64,000 bases of DNA, from NCBI GenBank assembly GCA_011037195.1, contig JAAEAF010003447.1, forward strand, positions 1 through 64,000. The letters are read 5' to 3'. Source of the DNA: Triatoma infestans (taxonomy: Eukaryota; Arthropoda; Insecta; Hemiptera; Reduviidae). Positions 34,091-45,900 of this stretch are shown here, piece by piece. The stretch's first letter is position 1; each line of letters opens with the position of its first letter. The notes beneath the pieces are model-generated. The model did not search any database. It saw nothing but the letters and a program-made list of their open reading frames with translations, and was not told the DNA's origin. The position numbers and the translations under genes are program-made.

Positions 34091-36390
34091 AAGTAGAAAT
34101 GTCATTAAATAAAATTTTGAGAATTTAATCGTCGATTTTATGGGCTTTATATTTTACTTAAGCCAACAACATGAAGCCTCAAAAAAAAAAAAATGATATG
34201 ACTTTTGTGTTGAATAAATCAGTACAAGAGAAATCTCCATCCAAATCAGTTTAACGCGAATATCACTTAATGAACATTAAGATAAAATTAAAAAAAAAGA
34301 CATTTAACAATTTTCTACGAAACCAAACTAACAATTTTTTTTTTTAATTTTCAGAGCACATCAAGTCAGGGACCAAGATAAAATTGTGTGATAAAATTTC
34401 TAATACATGCGATCCTGTGTCATAGAAAGTAAAAACAAGTGACGTAATGATGATAATGATAATAGAAAGAAAAATAAAAGTGAAAAAAGTTGATTACAAA
34501 TTTGCATTAAAATACAAAAAAAGTAAGAAGAAGTGAAACGATAAAGAAAACGGTAATTAAAAACCGAGGAAAGAGAGAATAGTTTTTCCATCATATTACC
34601 GAATGAATAATTAAGTATAAATTAAAATAAAAACTGAATATAATGAAAATTTAATTTTCAAAAAACCAAATAAATTAAAATCCTCATTGTTTTCTATTGT
34701 ATTTAAAACAAAATAAAAAAATTTATAGACCAAACACACTTTTATATACCTGTCTTTGAAGTGAACAATAGTTTTGCTTTTCTTTTTTTTATTAAATTTA
34801 ATTAAAACCCGTTTTTATTTTGTTTTAATTAATCTTAAAATAATGAAGCTTTAAAAAAATTAAAGTTCCGTTTGTAATTTTAATCATTAAGGGCTTTGCT
34901 TAATGATTTTTAATTTATTATTTATAAATTTGTTATAAAATAATAAATTGTCAAGCAAAATGGAAAGCCGTGTGGGGATAAATGTCTATTTAAGAAAAGC
35001 GCAGTGTGTTCTTACGGTGTGATGTTTCATAGCTTTTCTCATTACTTTCCTATTTAAAATGGTAAGTGGAAAAATTCATGGTGGTTGTATTATGTATTAT
35101 TATTATTATTATCTAAAAGCTAGTTGCAATGAGGAAATATTTCCGAAAGTAGTCTTAATAAATCAGAAGTAATAACAGCTTCAAAAATATTGACTTTCTA
35201 CGTAACTAATTTGATTCTAGACTTTTCTTCTTTCATAGCCGAACATTAGGGAAGATATATATGGCCGAAGAAGGTGAAGCATTTTGAAAATTTAATATGA
35301 AGTTTGTAAAAAATTTCGTAAAATAGTTTCAAAACGATGAAATTTTCTAGGGAAAATCTCTACAAATTCTCGGCTACAATTATAATATTATAATCAATAA
35401 ATATCGTATAATCGACAAGTCTATAATTAAATTAACAATTAATTTTATAAAAAATTGCAAACATAATACCTTTACAGTATGTCGACTTTAATTCTTGCTA
35501 GCCTGATGGAATATGGTACCATGATCACAATAGATTAAGCAAACAATACCAAAAAAAAACAAATTAACAAAAGAAAGAGAACAATAAAAACAGTACACAA
35601 CGAAAAAATCACTTAGTATAAAGATTTTTTTTGGTTTTGTTTATTTCCCCTTCCACGAAATAAAAAGAATTTTTTTTTTTAATTGGCGCACTGTTCTTTA
35701 ATTCATCGATAGCAATAATTTCTTTTTAAATCGATTTATCTTCTTATTTTTATAAAAATAATTCACTCGGCAATGAAACAGCTGATTTAAAAAAAACAAC
35801 AGCTGATATAAAAAACTAATTAAAAATTATAAACATAGCCAAATTTGTACTTTTGATTGATGCACTTTATTTTTTTTGTAATTCACTAAAAACTTGTATA
35901 TTTCTATATATATATACATATACATATATCGTGTAAATATATTTATTTTTTTAAATAGAATTAAGAGCTATACTATAACCGCGAAACTGCCGGCCTGTGA
36001 CTGACACGAACAGCTCTCCAAGTTTGGCGGGCATGCGCACACATTGCTACTCTAATATGTTTTTGTATGAGTATGTCTTGTCCGTGTGTGTATTATGTAG
36101 CAGCAGCAGGCGGGCGGATAAAGTAAAGTATTCCATGGGTACCTAGATAGAGGCGGTGCTCACTGATTTTTCTTTAATTTATTTATTTTGTTAACAAATA
36201 TCTTGTATTTTTAATTTTTTTTTTTTTTTAAGGGACCGGCCGCAAAAAAAGTAATTTTGGAAATGACTACAGCCTATAAAAAAAAACCTGTACTGGTAAT
36301 GGTTAAGATTATCTTAGGTACTTTTTGTCCGTTTGTTTATAAATATACCGCTTTGAAACGAAAGCCTTCGATCAAAATGGAACATACTTT
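34091..36390. other. Very AT-rich spacer; GC-richer island at about 35985-36170
   Basis: Mostly low complexity. The island near 35985-36170 contains 'GCCGGCCTGTGACTGACACG' and 'GGCGGGCATGCGCAC', which could be promoter or 5' UTR sequence, but no adjoining exon is supported. Confidence 0.35.
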
Positions 36391-36538
36391 ACGCTGCATT
36401 TTCTCTTACAGCTGTTCTCCTCGATTTGTTCTCGACAACGGTTCCACCGATTTCCTTTAAACTTCGCTTACTCATATTTAGCCCTTTTTTAGCAAAAATA
36501 ATTGAATCCTTCTAAATTCTGAGAAAGCAGTAACAAGA

Positions 36539-36593
36539 ACATCCTCTACAGTGTCATCCTCTACAGGTCATCCTCTACGGTGTCATCTTCTAC
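36539..36593. repeat. Minisatellite, about 14-bp unit, four copies
   Basis: Four slightly varied copies of GTCATCCTCTACAG in tandem. Confidence 0.85.
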
Positions 36594-37144
36594 CAATATT
36601 AGATATTCATAATAATTAGAATTAAATAGTTGTAAAGAAATACCGCATTTAAAGGGTGATCTGTTAGCAGGACAGGGGACAGGGACAAATAGTTGAGGGG
36701 GTTCTCATTAATGTGTAAAATTTCGGACTCTGTCACTTTTGTTTGATGTATTTTTTCCGGGTATCTATTAGCTTAAAAAGATTATTAATAAAATGTAATA
36801 CTTTAATAGTGTTCTACTAGATGCTAACAGAGAAACAGTACGTATTGGCACTTGAATAGAAAGATGCATTATTTATATTTCCTTAAAATTAAGAGGAGAA
36901 AATTTTCAAAATATAATTTATAGATAAGAATAATTTTAATAAAATTAACAGACATAAATATTACACCATATATACTTGAACCTAAACGAGGATGACGTGT
37001 ACAGAAATATTTTTAGTGAAGAAGATCCATGCGACTAGTCGTTTACTGGTTCAGATTATGCGACAATAATATCACAACTTCTAACAAGTAAACGCAAAAT
37101 ATATGCTGAAACTTGAAAAATTCGTTTAATTGTGACTAAAAATC

Positions 37145-37345
37145 CAACACATATACAGTTTTCCAAAATCCACTTTTTTTGGACTCAGGGTATCTCAAAA
37201 CGTGTATTTCCGGTGAAAGCTCGATATCGAAAATTTGACACGATTACAATACTTCCTTTAACAGCCCTTAGAGAACTAATGAGAAATTAATTTAAAAACA
37301 GTTGGCATTATCGCAATATTCCTTATACCTGCTGATAAGAGAAAA
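37145..37345 (-). repeat. GDR dispersed repeat, end fragment
   Basis: Reverse end: 'CCACTTTTTTTGGACTCAGGG', 'TGTATTTCCGGTGAAAGCTCG', 'ATATCGAAAATTTGACACGATTACAATACTTCC' split, and a second terminal palindrome-like piece near 37318-37343. Confidence 0.7.
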
Positions 37346-37399
37346 TAACAATATTAGAAGTTCACCAAATTATTAGAATAAATAATAAGAGATCGTTAG

Positions 37400-37880
37400 C
37401 CAGGTGATGATATTATATCCATATAAGATATATAAAGCATTACAAATATCATCAATTGCTGTGGTTACTACAGCCAACTATATAGCCAAGCAACCGTACA
37501 CATGAACCTCTGGATAACGTCACTGTTGTGTAATCCCAAAGGATTCTCTATTGAATTAATTATCTCAATGGAATTGAGCCCTATGGAACAGTCCTAGTAT
37601 ATCCTCGACCAACCAGGTTTGTGTCGCCAGTAATAACCAGGTACCGCCTGAAGGCAACCTCAATCAATATAGGGTTTCGGAGCGATTAGCAGGGTAGCTA
37701 ATGCGAACAGCTCGTACTAACCTATGTATACTCGATAGACTTGTTATAGATATATATCCAACTATAATCATAGATATCTATACATAATTCATAATTAAAT
37801 GCGTGTTATTAATATAAGCTGCTGTAAGTGTCCATTACAAAATTAATTTAAATGATTTATTGAAAAAAAAGAAAGTAATA
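37400..37880. other. Unidentified stretch
   Basis: The less AT-rich patch at 37440-37740 has no open frame and no match elsewhere in the window. It could be a SINE or an old element; no promoter boxes were certain. Confidence 0.25.
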
Positions 37881-37889
37881 CAAGAATAT

Positions 37890-38040
37890 AACTTTTCTCT
37901 TATCGCTGTTTAAGAGAAAGTATTGTAATCGTGTCAAAATTTCAAAATCGAGTTTTCACCGGAAATACACGATTTGAGGTCCCTTGGATCCTAGATAGTG
38001 GTTTTTAAAAATTGGTATGAGGGGGGGGCAGCATAAAACT
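37890..38040 (+). repeat. GDR dispersed repeat, forward end fragment
   Basis: 'TCTCTTATCGCTGTTTAAGAGAAAGTATTG' split at 37895, then 'TCGAGTTTTCACCGGAAATACACG' and 'GATTTGAGGTCCCTTGG'. Confidence 0.75.
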
Positions 38041-38589
38041 CTTCCTCCACTACTTAGATGAAATTAACAATATCCACTCCATTATTGGTTGAAAGGCTGA
38101 ACTAAATGAGGTCATGTGAAAAAGTATGATGATGTGTTATATAACATGATGACGTCGTCACTGTTTGGGAGGGAAAAGTAACAAAAAAAGTGGGGAACAC
38201 CCTCTTGAATGGGCTACGACATCTTACTTGAATATGAAGACTTACTTGCCCCTCCACCGTAACCGCAAACTTCAGCCTTTCCTCTACTAACTTCCTCCTT
38301 GTAGCACCCTCTGGTGTTACACGAGAGAAACAGGAAAAAAAACTAGCCGGTACATGATGAGATGCTGTGAACACGAGATTATATACCCCCATTTATCTAT
38401 AAGAAAAATGCATGTAGGTATTTTTTATTATTATTTTACTATTTTTAGCATCACTTCTTTTTATTTCAACTATCATTTTTATCTAATAAGACTAGAAAAT
38501 AACTAAGATAAAGAATTTTTTTATAAAAGAAACATGGAAAAACTATTAAAATTAGTCGAAACTTAATTACTAGATTACCTGAAATGAAA

Positions 38590-39500
38590 TGGGGTGTGAA
38601 ACTCTCAAACGACACTTTTTCCCGCTATTACTTCTTTTTTTAATTTAAGGCGGGTCAACATCTATGATCATTGGCGCCGGGAACTTGTCAGTGCACTGGT
38701 GGCTTCCGGACAGTGTCCTCTCGTTACAGGCAACTCTGTCTATCACCGGACAATGAGCTGTACTGGCTCCTAGGAAGAGAAAATCTAAGGGTAGCATAGC
38801 TGGACTGGAAACCGGGTCCTCCGTCTGGGAGTTCGGTATACTATTTCCTTCCCTCACTGTTGTTAATACAATTATATGTAAAATGGCAAGTTTTCTTTAA
38901 ATTTCAATTTAGTAGTAGGAGGGCATGTACCAATCCCCAGGTAGATTGTATAATGATTACATTATAATCCAGTAAGACAATGACAACACTGAACGAACCA
39001 AACAACATTTGAAAGTAAACGTCAAAAATTCAAAAACGTCAAAAATCAATGAAGTCCCACTTCCGGTTAATGAATTTTGACGGAAACGTTCATGTCACCT
39101 GCGGTGGTGGTGGTAACTAAAGTAATACCAAATTTGAGCTTCCACCTTTTTTTTTATTTGTTTTGTTTTAGAAATATTTTGTTTACACACACACGCGCGC
39201 ACGCGCGCACGCACGCACGCACGCGTGCGCGATAATTTCTAAAATCCACTTTTTTGTGACTGAAAACATGTATTTCCGGTGAAAACTTGATATCAAAAAA
39301 TTTGAACTGATCGCAATACTTCATTTTACCAAGAAGTAAAGGGAAGTATAAAGGTTGGAGAAGTTTTCAAAAACATTCTCCCCTTCCCCCTAAAAAAAAC
39401 TCAAAAACATATATTCTGTAAAGCAGTACTTCCGGTTAAATCGATTTTCTACACTAACTGCATATATTTTAACCAAACATTTTTATTACAAATATATTTC
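38590..39500 (-). repeat. GDR dispersed repeats, reverse, several joined pieces
   Basis: Includes the start ('GGTGTGAAACTCTCAAACGAC' at 38592), a foreign block at 38690-38850 shared with 9535-9580, the unit motif 'CCCACTTCCGGTTAATG' near 39057, the end block near 39270-39340, and a further unit with 'GTACTTCCGGTTAAATCG' near 39425. Confidence 0.65.
39184..39231. repeat. 48-bp perfectly alternating purine-pyrimidine tract (CA/CG)
   Basis: From T39184 to G39231 purines and pyrimidines alternate without a break, much of it CG and CA dinucleotides, a composition prone to Z-DNA. It replaces the CA tract found at the same place in other GDR copies. Confidence 0.9.
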
Positions 39501-39928
39501 TGAAATAAATGATTTTCAGTAGAGTTTCTGGAAGAGAATCTGGGAAGACGTTAGGTTTCAAATATTAGAGTTCGAGATTACAATACAATATTTTTTGGAT
39601 CTCTGTTAGGTACACTCGTAATTAGTACTAATTTGTTTCCTCCACCGACCAAAATTTGTATAAATCCTTTGCCCAATATAAACTAAAGTGTGAGGAAAGT
39701 TGTGTGAGTGTTTCACACCAGATTTTTTTTTTATCTACCAAATTTGTGTGAATAATTATTGGCAGGTTCAGAAGCCGATTAAAATTAGCGAAATTAAATT
39801 CGCAATTAAGTGTCAAAGGAAGAGAGGATTTTGAAATAAATGAAGTAAAATCTCATTGTCCTATGACACAATTTGACCAATGGTCAATATCAATTCCATC
39901 ATATGTTCAGAACGATGATGATGTTTGA

Positions 39929-40417
39929 CAAAAATCTGGTATGAAACACTCACACGACGTTCTCTTACTGCGAAATGGCAAATTTTCTTCACACTTACAA
40001 TTCTTATTAGCCGTATTAATACCGTCGGCATTTCTATGGAGAAAATCACAAAAAACTGAAAAACCTATTGAATAAAGTCGCACATCCGGTCACCCGATTT
40101 TCTTCAAACTCGGGATTTCCTCAACATATTTAATCCTAATTAATATTATTTAGATGATAGAATTGTGTAATAATCTGAAACAGCACTCTAGGGGGAACCA
40201 TAACCCCACCCCTGCCCAGAAGTGCCCTTAAATGAATTTTTCCGGAGAAACGTTTCAAATAAAAGTTGTAGCTCTTTGTATGTGTAGTTGAAGTAACAAG
40301 TTTCAAGAAAATCGTCGGAGCTATTTTTGAGAAAATCGCAAAATAGTAAAACCGGTCAGATCCCTGAAAGGAATATCATAACTATCTACGGTTTTTCTTT
40401 TTCGAGCTATGCTATTC

Positions 40418-40452
<35 letters not shown>

Positions 40453-40590
40453 AGCACACACACAGACCATTTTTTAAAAACCACTTTTTTGGATTCAGGG
40501 GATCTCAAAACGGATATTTCCGGTGAAAATTCGATATCGAAAATTTGAACGATCATAATACTTCCTCCTACTAGGAGTAAGAGAAAGTAA
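39929..40590 (-). repeat. GDR dispersed repeat, complete short copy (one unit)
   Basis: Starts 'AAATCTGGTATGAAACACTC' and ends with the palindrome 'CTTCCTCCTACTAGGAGTAAGAGAAAGT' (40562 on). It has one CGCACATCCGGTCACCCG unit at about 40078, an (AC)n tract at 40423-40452, and 'GGATATTTCCGGTGAAAATTCG' near 40513. At about 660 bp it is the shortest complete copy and defines both ends. Confidence 0.85.
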
Positions 40591-41189
40591 AAAACTTTTT
40601 TGGTGGTCAAACATTTATTACTAGTGAAAACATGCAAGGAAATATAAAAATTTGTTTCTTATCAGATGACAAAACGTTTCGAGTTTTCAACTTTAAAATA
40701 GTAGGGAGACAAAAATAAAGCACCGTTTCCTATTCACCAGTTGATAATAAATGGTATAAAGAGGCTACCAACTCACCATTCCGCTAAAGATGGCATCCTT
40801 TAGTAGATATTTATCTTAATTTGTGGTCATGCTCTTTCTCTCTCCCCTAATTCGTTATTTTCAAAACCTAGTTTCTCTTCAAGTACTTCCCCTTATCTAT
40901 CAAACTTCAATCAGTTAATTCTATTATTTTGCAAATTGCTCTAAATAAAATATTTAAGAATAAAACTGATAGATGTACAACATCTTAATTGACATCCTTA
41001 ATATATTTAAGAAATGAATGATGCTGTCACAATGCAGGACAGGTTCAATTTATTCAGTATACGCTCGGATTAATCTTCATAAAAAGCACTAATTGGACAT
41101 TATTTAAAAAAAAGAAGAAAATGGATTGTTTAATAAATTATGTTCCATAATTACGGTAATATTTTATATTCGAAGGAAACTTGAGGCCT

Positions 41190-41290
41190 ACTTTAATATT
41201 AGGTTGTATATAGTATATTGGTTTTACCACTTTTAAAATATTAAAGTACGTTGAAATCAATACTGGAATTTAAAATTTGAAGAAAATCGA
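41190..41290 (+). repeat. GDR copy, left part, interrupted by the errantivirus
   Basis: Forward GDR sequence ending 'AATTTGAAGAAAATCGA' exactly at the viral insertion. It continues at 48454 ('TCGATCAGGCGTAAGTG'). Confidence 0.7.
41287..41290. repeat. Target-site duplication TCGA (left)
   Basis: TCGA precedes the 5' LTR and is repeated at 48454-48457 after the 3' LTR. Four bases is the size usual for gypsy-group integration. Confidence 0.85.
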
Positions 41291-41321
41291 AGTTATGACA
41301 CATCTCTCGGAAAAGTACCAG

Positions 41322-41334
41322 TGCCGAGTCAGCA
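41322..41334 (+). promoter_or_regulatory. Possible Maf/CNC-type bZIP site in the LTR
   Basis: TGCCGAGTCAGCA differs by one base from the palindromic Maf recognition element TGCTGAGTCAGCA. It lies 14 bp upstream of the TATA box and is repeated in the 3' LTR. Function is inferred from motif likeness only. Confidence 0.35.
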
Positions 41335-41347
41335 AAGGCTGCTTTCA

Positions 41348-41355
41348 TATAAATA
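41348..41355 (+). promoter_or_regulatory. LTR TATA box and likely start region
   Basis: TATAAATA, followed about 30 bp downstream by an initiator-like GGCAGTTC (41377-41384), where transcription, and hence the R region, probably begins. Confidence 0.65.
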
Positions 41356-41436
41356 CAGCCACCGACCAGCAGGCAGGCAGTTCTCAATTCACCACCAGAC
41401 AGTTCACATCCAATTTCATATATAAGCAATTGTGCA

Positions 41437-41472
<36 letters not shown>

Positions 41473-41481
41473 GTAATTTCT

Positions 41482-41487
41482 AATAAA
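41482..41487 (+). promoter_or_regulatory. LTR polyadenylation signal
   Basis: AATAAA, after the (TTA)n tract and followed by a T-rich stretch. The 3' LTR copy is at 48405-48410 and would end the viral RNA. Confidence 0.7.
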
Positions 41488-41529
41488 ACTCTTTTTTAAA
41501 AAGGCTAGTCCGGGTTCTTGTAACATAAC

Positions 41530-41549
41530 TGGCGCCCGCGAACAGGGAC
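41530..41549 (+). other. Primer-binding site, tRNA-Lys type
   Basis: TGGCGCCCGCGAACAGGGAC, starting with the last T of the LTR. It is complementary to the 3' end of a tRNA-Lys (UUU type) except for an extra CG after GGCGCCCG. The position directly after the 5' LTR fixes its role. Confidence 0.8.
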
Positions 41550-41727
41550 TGCGAAGGCTTAAGTCTAGTGCGACCACTTGTCTCACTTGCGACCATTTGT
41601 CTCGAAGAAGACTTGAAGCTCCCACATCAGTGGCTAATTCGCAGCACCCCCACCTACAAGAACCAGGACCATCCTCAGAAGCAAGAAGAAAGGCAAGCTG
41701 GCGAATCAACAGCAGCGAACTAAGGTT

Positions 41728-41733
41728 GTAAGT
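41728..41733 (+). promoter_or_regulatory. Candidate splice donor for env mRNA
   Basis: AAGGTT|GTAAGT: a strong donor core in the untranslated leader, 63 bases before the gag start. Together with the acceptor at 46610-46611 it would give a spliced env RNA. Confidence 0.5.
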
Positions 41734-41790
41734 AGCTCATCTATCATTAAACCTTCCAAATTAGTACTCCCCAAAGAAACTATCCCTGAA

Positions 41791-42915
41791 ATGGCCCAAA
41801 TAAATTACAAAATCTCCAAAGAAGACTATGACCACATCCCCTACTTTGACGGAAACCCTTCCGAGCTAGCGTTCTTCTGCGAGATTGTTGAGAGTGCTTT
41901 CGCTACTGTCTGCGCAGAAAATATAGTCGAAAGGGACTACAACCATAACATTCTATTTATAAAAGTAAAAAGTAAATTGGTAGGGCCCGCTAGAAATATC
42001 CTTCTCTCTAACAATGTGGACCACTTACTAAATTTATTAAAACACTTAAGAGAAAGTTTTGCCGACTCGAGGTCTTACGAGATATTAAAGGATGAAATTT
42101 TCCAAACGAAAATGCATGCTAGAGAGTCTCCCATTGACTTCGTCAATAGGATACAGGAACTGCGCAATTTGGTTTATATTAGACTTAAACTGGACGGACT
42201 CACAGCAGACACACTAAAACAAATAATAACAAGAGTAGACAAAGAAATAATCTTTCATGTCTACAAATGCTTGCCTCCGACATTAAGCAACCATATCATG
42301 ATATTCGACCCCAACACTCTAGACGAAGTACGGAGCATAATTTATAACAAATGTTCTTTTATCGTAGCTAACCTAAATTCTTCCAAAAGGCCCAACCAAC
42401 CATTTCGAAAACCAAACCAGTACAACCAATACCAACAACCTTACAGACAACCCTACACTTACAGACCAAGCCCACAACACTTCGCACCACGCGTCCCCAT
42501 GGCTCAAGCCCCTAGCTACCAGTACAAACCAATCGAATATAATCCCAAACCTATAGAGCCTACACCCCAGACCTCTCGTTATCAGTCCCAACCTCAACGA
42601 CCGAACGTCGGACAATCCTACCATCCGAATCACCCAAACAATCCTGAACACCCCTTCAATCGACCCAGACTACCCCCTGGTTACTTCTCGCAAAACACTG
42701 TGTCTATGCGTACTGCGGGCAGACCCAGGTTCAAAGATTACATCTCACCGCATGAACTGACTCACTGTCAGCAGGAAAATTATTCGGAACCCGACAAAAC
42801 ATACGATGACAGGATTTCCCGACTAGAAAATTCTCTTGAAAAAATCACTGAAAAATTTGATCATTTTTTAGACGTTGGCCACGGGAGCCAAGAAGGCCCC
42901 CCGAATACAATTTAA
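41791..42915 (+). CDS. gag: Gag polyprotein of the errantivirus
   Basis: Forms the particle core and packages the RNA. It is 374 residues. The start codon is chosen because it is the first long-frame ATG after the leader, in the context GAAATGG. Residues about 1-190 look like an errantivirus capsid ('IPYFDGNPSELAFFCE' near the start, then helical segments). Residues about 195-300 are rich in Pro, Gln, Tyr and Asn, a disordered nucleocapsid-like region. There is no CCHC zinc knuckle, as in many errantiviruses. The C-terminus (about 340-360) has a short coiled-coil-like heptad run. The frame ends 55 bases after the pol frame opens, with a slip site in the overlap. Confidence 0.92.
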   Translation: MAQINYKISKEDYDHIPYFDGNPSELAFFCEIVESAFATVCAENIVERDYNHNILFIKVKSKLVGPARNILLSNNVDHLLNLLKHLRESFADSRSYEILKDEIFQTKMHARESPIDFVNRIQELRNLVYIRLKLDGLTADTLKQIITRVDKEIIFHVYKCLPPTLSNHIMIFDPNTLDEVRSIIYNKCSFIVANLNSSKRPNQPFRKPNQYNQYQQPYRQPYTYRPSPQHFAPRVPMAQAPSYQYKPIEYNPKPIEPTPQTSRYQSQPQRPNVGQSYHPNHPNNPEHPFNRPRLPPGYFSQNTVSMRTAGRPRFKDYISPHELTHCQQENYSEPDKTYDDRISRLENSLEKITEKFDHFLDVGHGSQEGPPNTI

Positions 42916-45900
42916 ATTTAGTGGACAAATCTCTCCCGCACTTCGAAGACAGACACGGACGAAAATGGCTCGTTGACACCGGATCAGCCGAGAACTACAT
43001 AAATCCTAGCGTTGTCCCGACTGACGTAACACTATCTAACGACCCATTCATAATAACGACACCCGCAGGTAAAAAGAAGGGAGAACAATCTTGCACCCTC
43101 AATATACAAGATACTTTTCACGTAAAGTTAGACACTAAATTCCACCTATTCCCCTTTTCAGACAAATATGACATTTTACTAGGACATAAGACCATGCAAG
43201 AACTTGGCGTGAGCATCGACTTAAATAAAAATATCCTTTCTTACCCTCAGGGTACGATCCCCTTAAAATTTACACTCGACATCCCGGAAAATAAACTAAA
43301 CGAAATAAAATTAGAACAGGGAGTTAATTTTATAGAACTTCCGATAAAAAATAAAGAGTTAAAAAACGGATTAATTAACGAGAATATAAAATTAAATGAT
43401 AAGGTCACAATTAAAGAAGGCCTCTATAGTGTTAAGAATAATAAAATCTTGTGCGAAGTTGAATCCAAAGAAGTCATGGCCATTTGCCCTGAACCTATGG
43501 ATGTCGACGAACCGCAGGAAATTAGTTTAAGCATACCGGACGTAGTAATGCCCAATTGTCCCGAAATGTCCGACGAACGTAGGTTAAGAGAAATAAAAAA
43601 CGAAATTCCTAAACTAATAAGAACTGAGCACATGAACTCAGAGGAAAAAGATAAAGTAATAAAACTAATAAAGGACTACCCCCAAATAATCAAAAGAGAG
43701 CATGACAAACTAAGCTGCACGGACTTACTGAAACATAAAATTCGAACGACTGACGAAAACCCCGTATACACGCGAAATTACAGATACCCGGAAATATATC
43801 GGAAAGACGTACAGGTTGAAGTGGACAAACTACTAGAGAATAAAATAATACAGCATTCGAATTCCCCTTACAACAGCCCAATCTGGGTAGTACCAAAGAA
43901 ACCAGACGCTTCCGGTAAAAAGAAAATCAGAATGGTTATAGACTATCGCAAACTTAACAACAAGACGATCGAAGACAAATTCTCCCTTCCGAATATTGAA
44001 GACTTATTCGGTAAAATAGGACGCGCGACATACTTCTCAGCAATCGACTTAGCTTCAGGGTTCCATCAAATCGAAATGGACCCCGAATCAGTCCCCAAGA
44101 CAGCATTCTCGACGGAAAGTGGACATTACGAATTCCTGCGCATGCCTTTCGGGCTTAAGAATGCGCCTCCCACATTCCAAAGGGCCGTAAATTCCCTCTT
44201 TTCTAGGATCCCTAACGTACTAGTATACATGGACGACATCATTATCTTTTCGGACAGCTTAGACGAACATATAAAGCACCTTAAGACGGTCTTTGACAAA
44301 CTCAGACAACACAATCTAAAAATTCAACTTGACAAGACGGAATTCTTCAAACGCGAACTTCTCTTCCTAGGACACATCATCTCTGACAAGGGTATACAAC
44401 CTAACCCGGCCAAACTAGACGCCATCGCTAAATTTCCACTTCCCAAGACGCAGAAACAAATCAAACAATTTCTCGGACTCACCGGCTACTACCGTAAAAT
44501 GATTAAGAACTACGCCAAAATAGCAAGACCCCTGACTCTCTCACTAAGAAAAGACAAGGACATAGTAATTGACGATAGTTACATACAAGCCGTTGACACC
44601 CTAAAATCCCTCCTACAGAACAGCCCTATCCTACAATTGCCTAACTTCAATAAACCTTTCACCCTTACAACAGACGCCTCCAACTACGCGATAGGAGCCG
44701 TCCTATCACAAAACATTGACGGAAAAGACCTCCCCATATCCTTTGCCTCCCGCACATTAAACAAACAAGAAGAGAATTACTCTACAATAGAGAAAGAATT
44801 ATTAGCTATCGTTTGGGCGTGCAAACATTTCAGACCTTACATATACGGACGTAAATTTATCATACAGACGGACCACAAACCCCTACAGTGGCTACATAAT
44901 CTAAAAGAACCCAACTCTAAACTTATCCGCTGGAAATTACAACTAGCCGACTTCGACTTTGACGTTAAGTACGTCCAAGGAAGGACTAACGTAGTAGCAG
45001 ACGCACTATCGCGAAACCCACCAGAGGAACAACACCTTAACGCCCTAGAAACCGCCTCTCCAAACCCAGAAGAAGTCCTAACTGAATTCCTTTCTGCCCC
45101 TTCACCTGAAAATAGCGACGACATCCTAGAAGACTTAGCCAGAGCCCTTAACATTAACGCCGAAGACGACAACGGAAACACTACCGCCGAAAACGAAAAC
45201 ATTAACGCCGGAGACGATAACGAAAGCCTACAAACCCAACACTCTCAAGAATCCTCTAACAGCCAAATTAAAGTAATTGACGACAGAACCCGCTGCATTA
45301 ACGTGGAAAAATTCCAAATTATTCTAACTAGAGGCAACCCCGAGACGAAAATTCCGATCCACCGACCTTTTAATAAAACGCGTTACAATTGGTACACCAG
45401 GTACCCATACTCTAACGACATAGACGAATACTGCCTAGAATACTTACAACCAAATCATACGTACGGCGTCCTGTGTTCCCCTCCTATCGAAGACTCCCTT
45501 GACGAACAGATCTATGACCAAATCTTTGCCCACCTGTCCGACATAATAAAAGACAAGTTCCCCACAGTCAAAATTAAACGCTACTATACAAAAAGACTAG
45601 ACATAACCGACCCCGCGGAACAAGAAGAAACTATTCAAAATTATCACGTTGGTAAAACTGCACACCGTGGCATACACGAAGTATACAGATCCCTAACTAA
45701 ACGCTACTACTGGCCAAAAATGTTAGAACAGATAACAAAAGTAATAAACAACTGTTCCCTCTGTAAGGAAGTTAAGTACGAACGCAGACCAATTAGACAA
45801 GTTTACGAAATCACCCCCACTCCTTCCAAACCTTTCGAGAGACTACAGGGAGACATACTACACTACGACGGAAAGCAAATTTTCACTATGATAGACTGTT

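Larger units (their letters stand above)
41291..41530 (+). repeat. 5' LTR
   Basis: 240 bp, beginning AGTTATGACA and ending TAACATAACT, so the outermost six bases (AGTTAT / ATAACT) are inverted repeats, as is usual for errantivirus LTRs. It contains a (TTA)n tract at 41438-41472 with the same number of units in both LTRs. Confidence 0.95.

Noticed and set aside
39929..40590. GDR as a Helitron (5' TC start, 3' hairpin)
   Set aside because: The hairpin is not followed by CTRR and insertion between A and T is not shown, so the class was left open.
41241..41429. Frames within the LTRs shared at both ends (also 41277-41483, 48143-48406)
   Set aside because: They are LTR sequence duplicated by structure and have no protein signal.
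42373..42651. Antisense open frames inside gag, pol and env (also 43424-45202, 46076-46321, 47217-48020)
   Set aside because: Shadows of the intact viral genes on the other strand.
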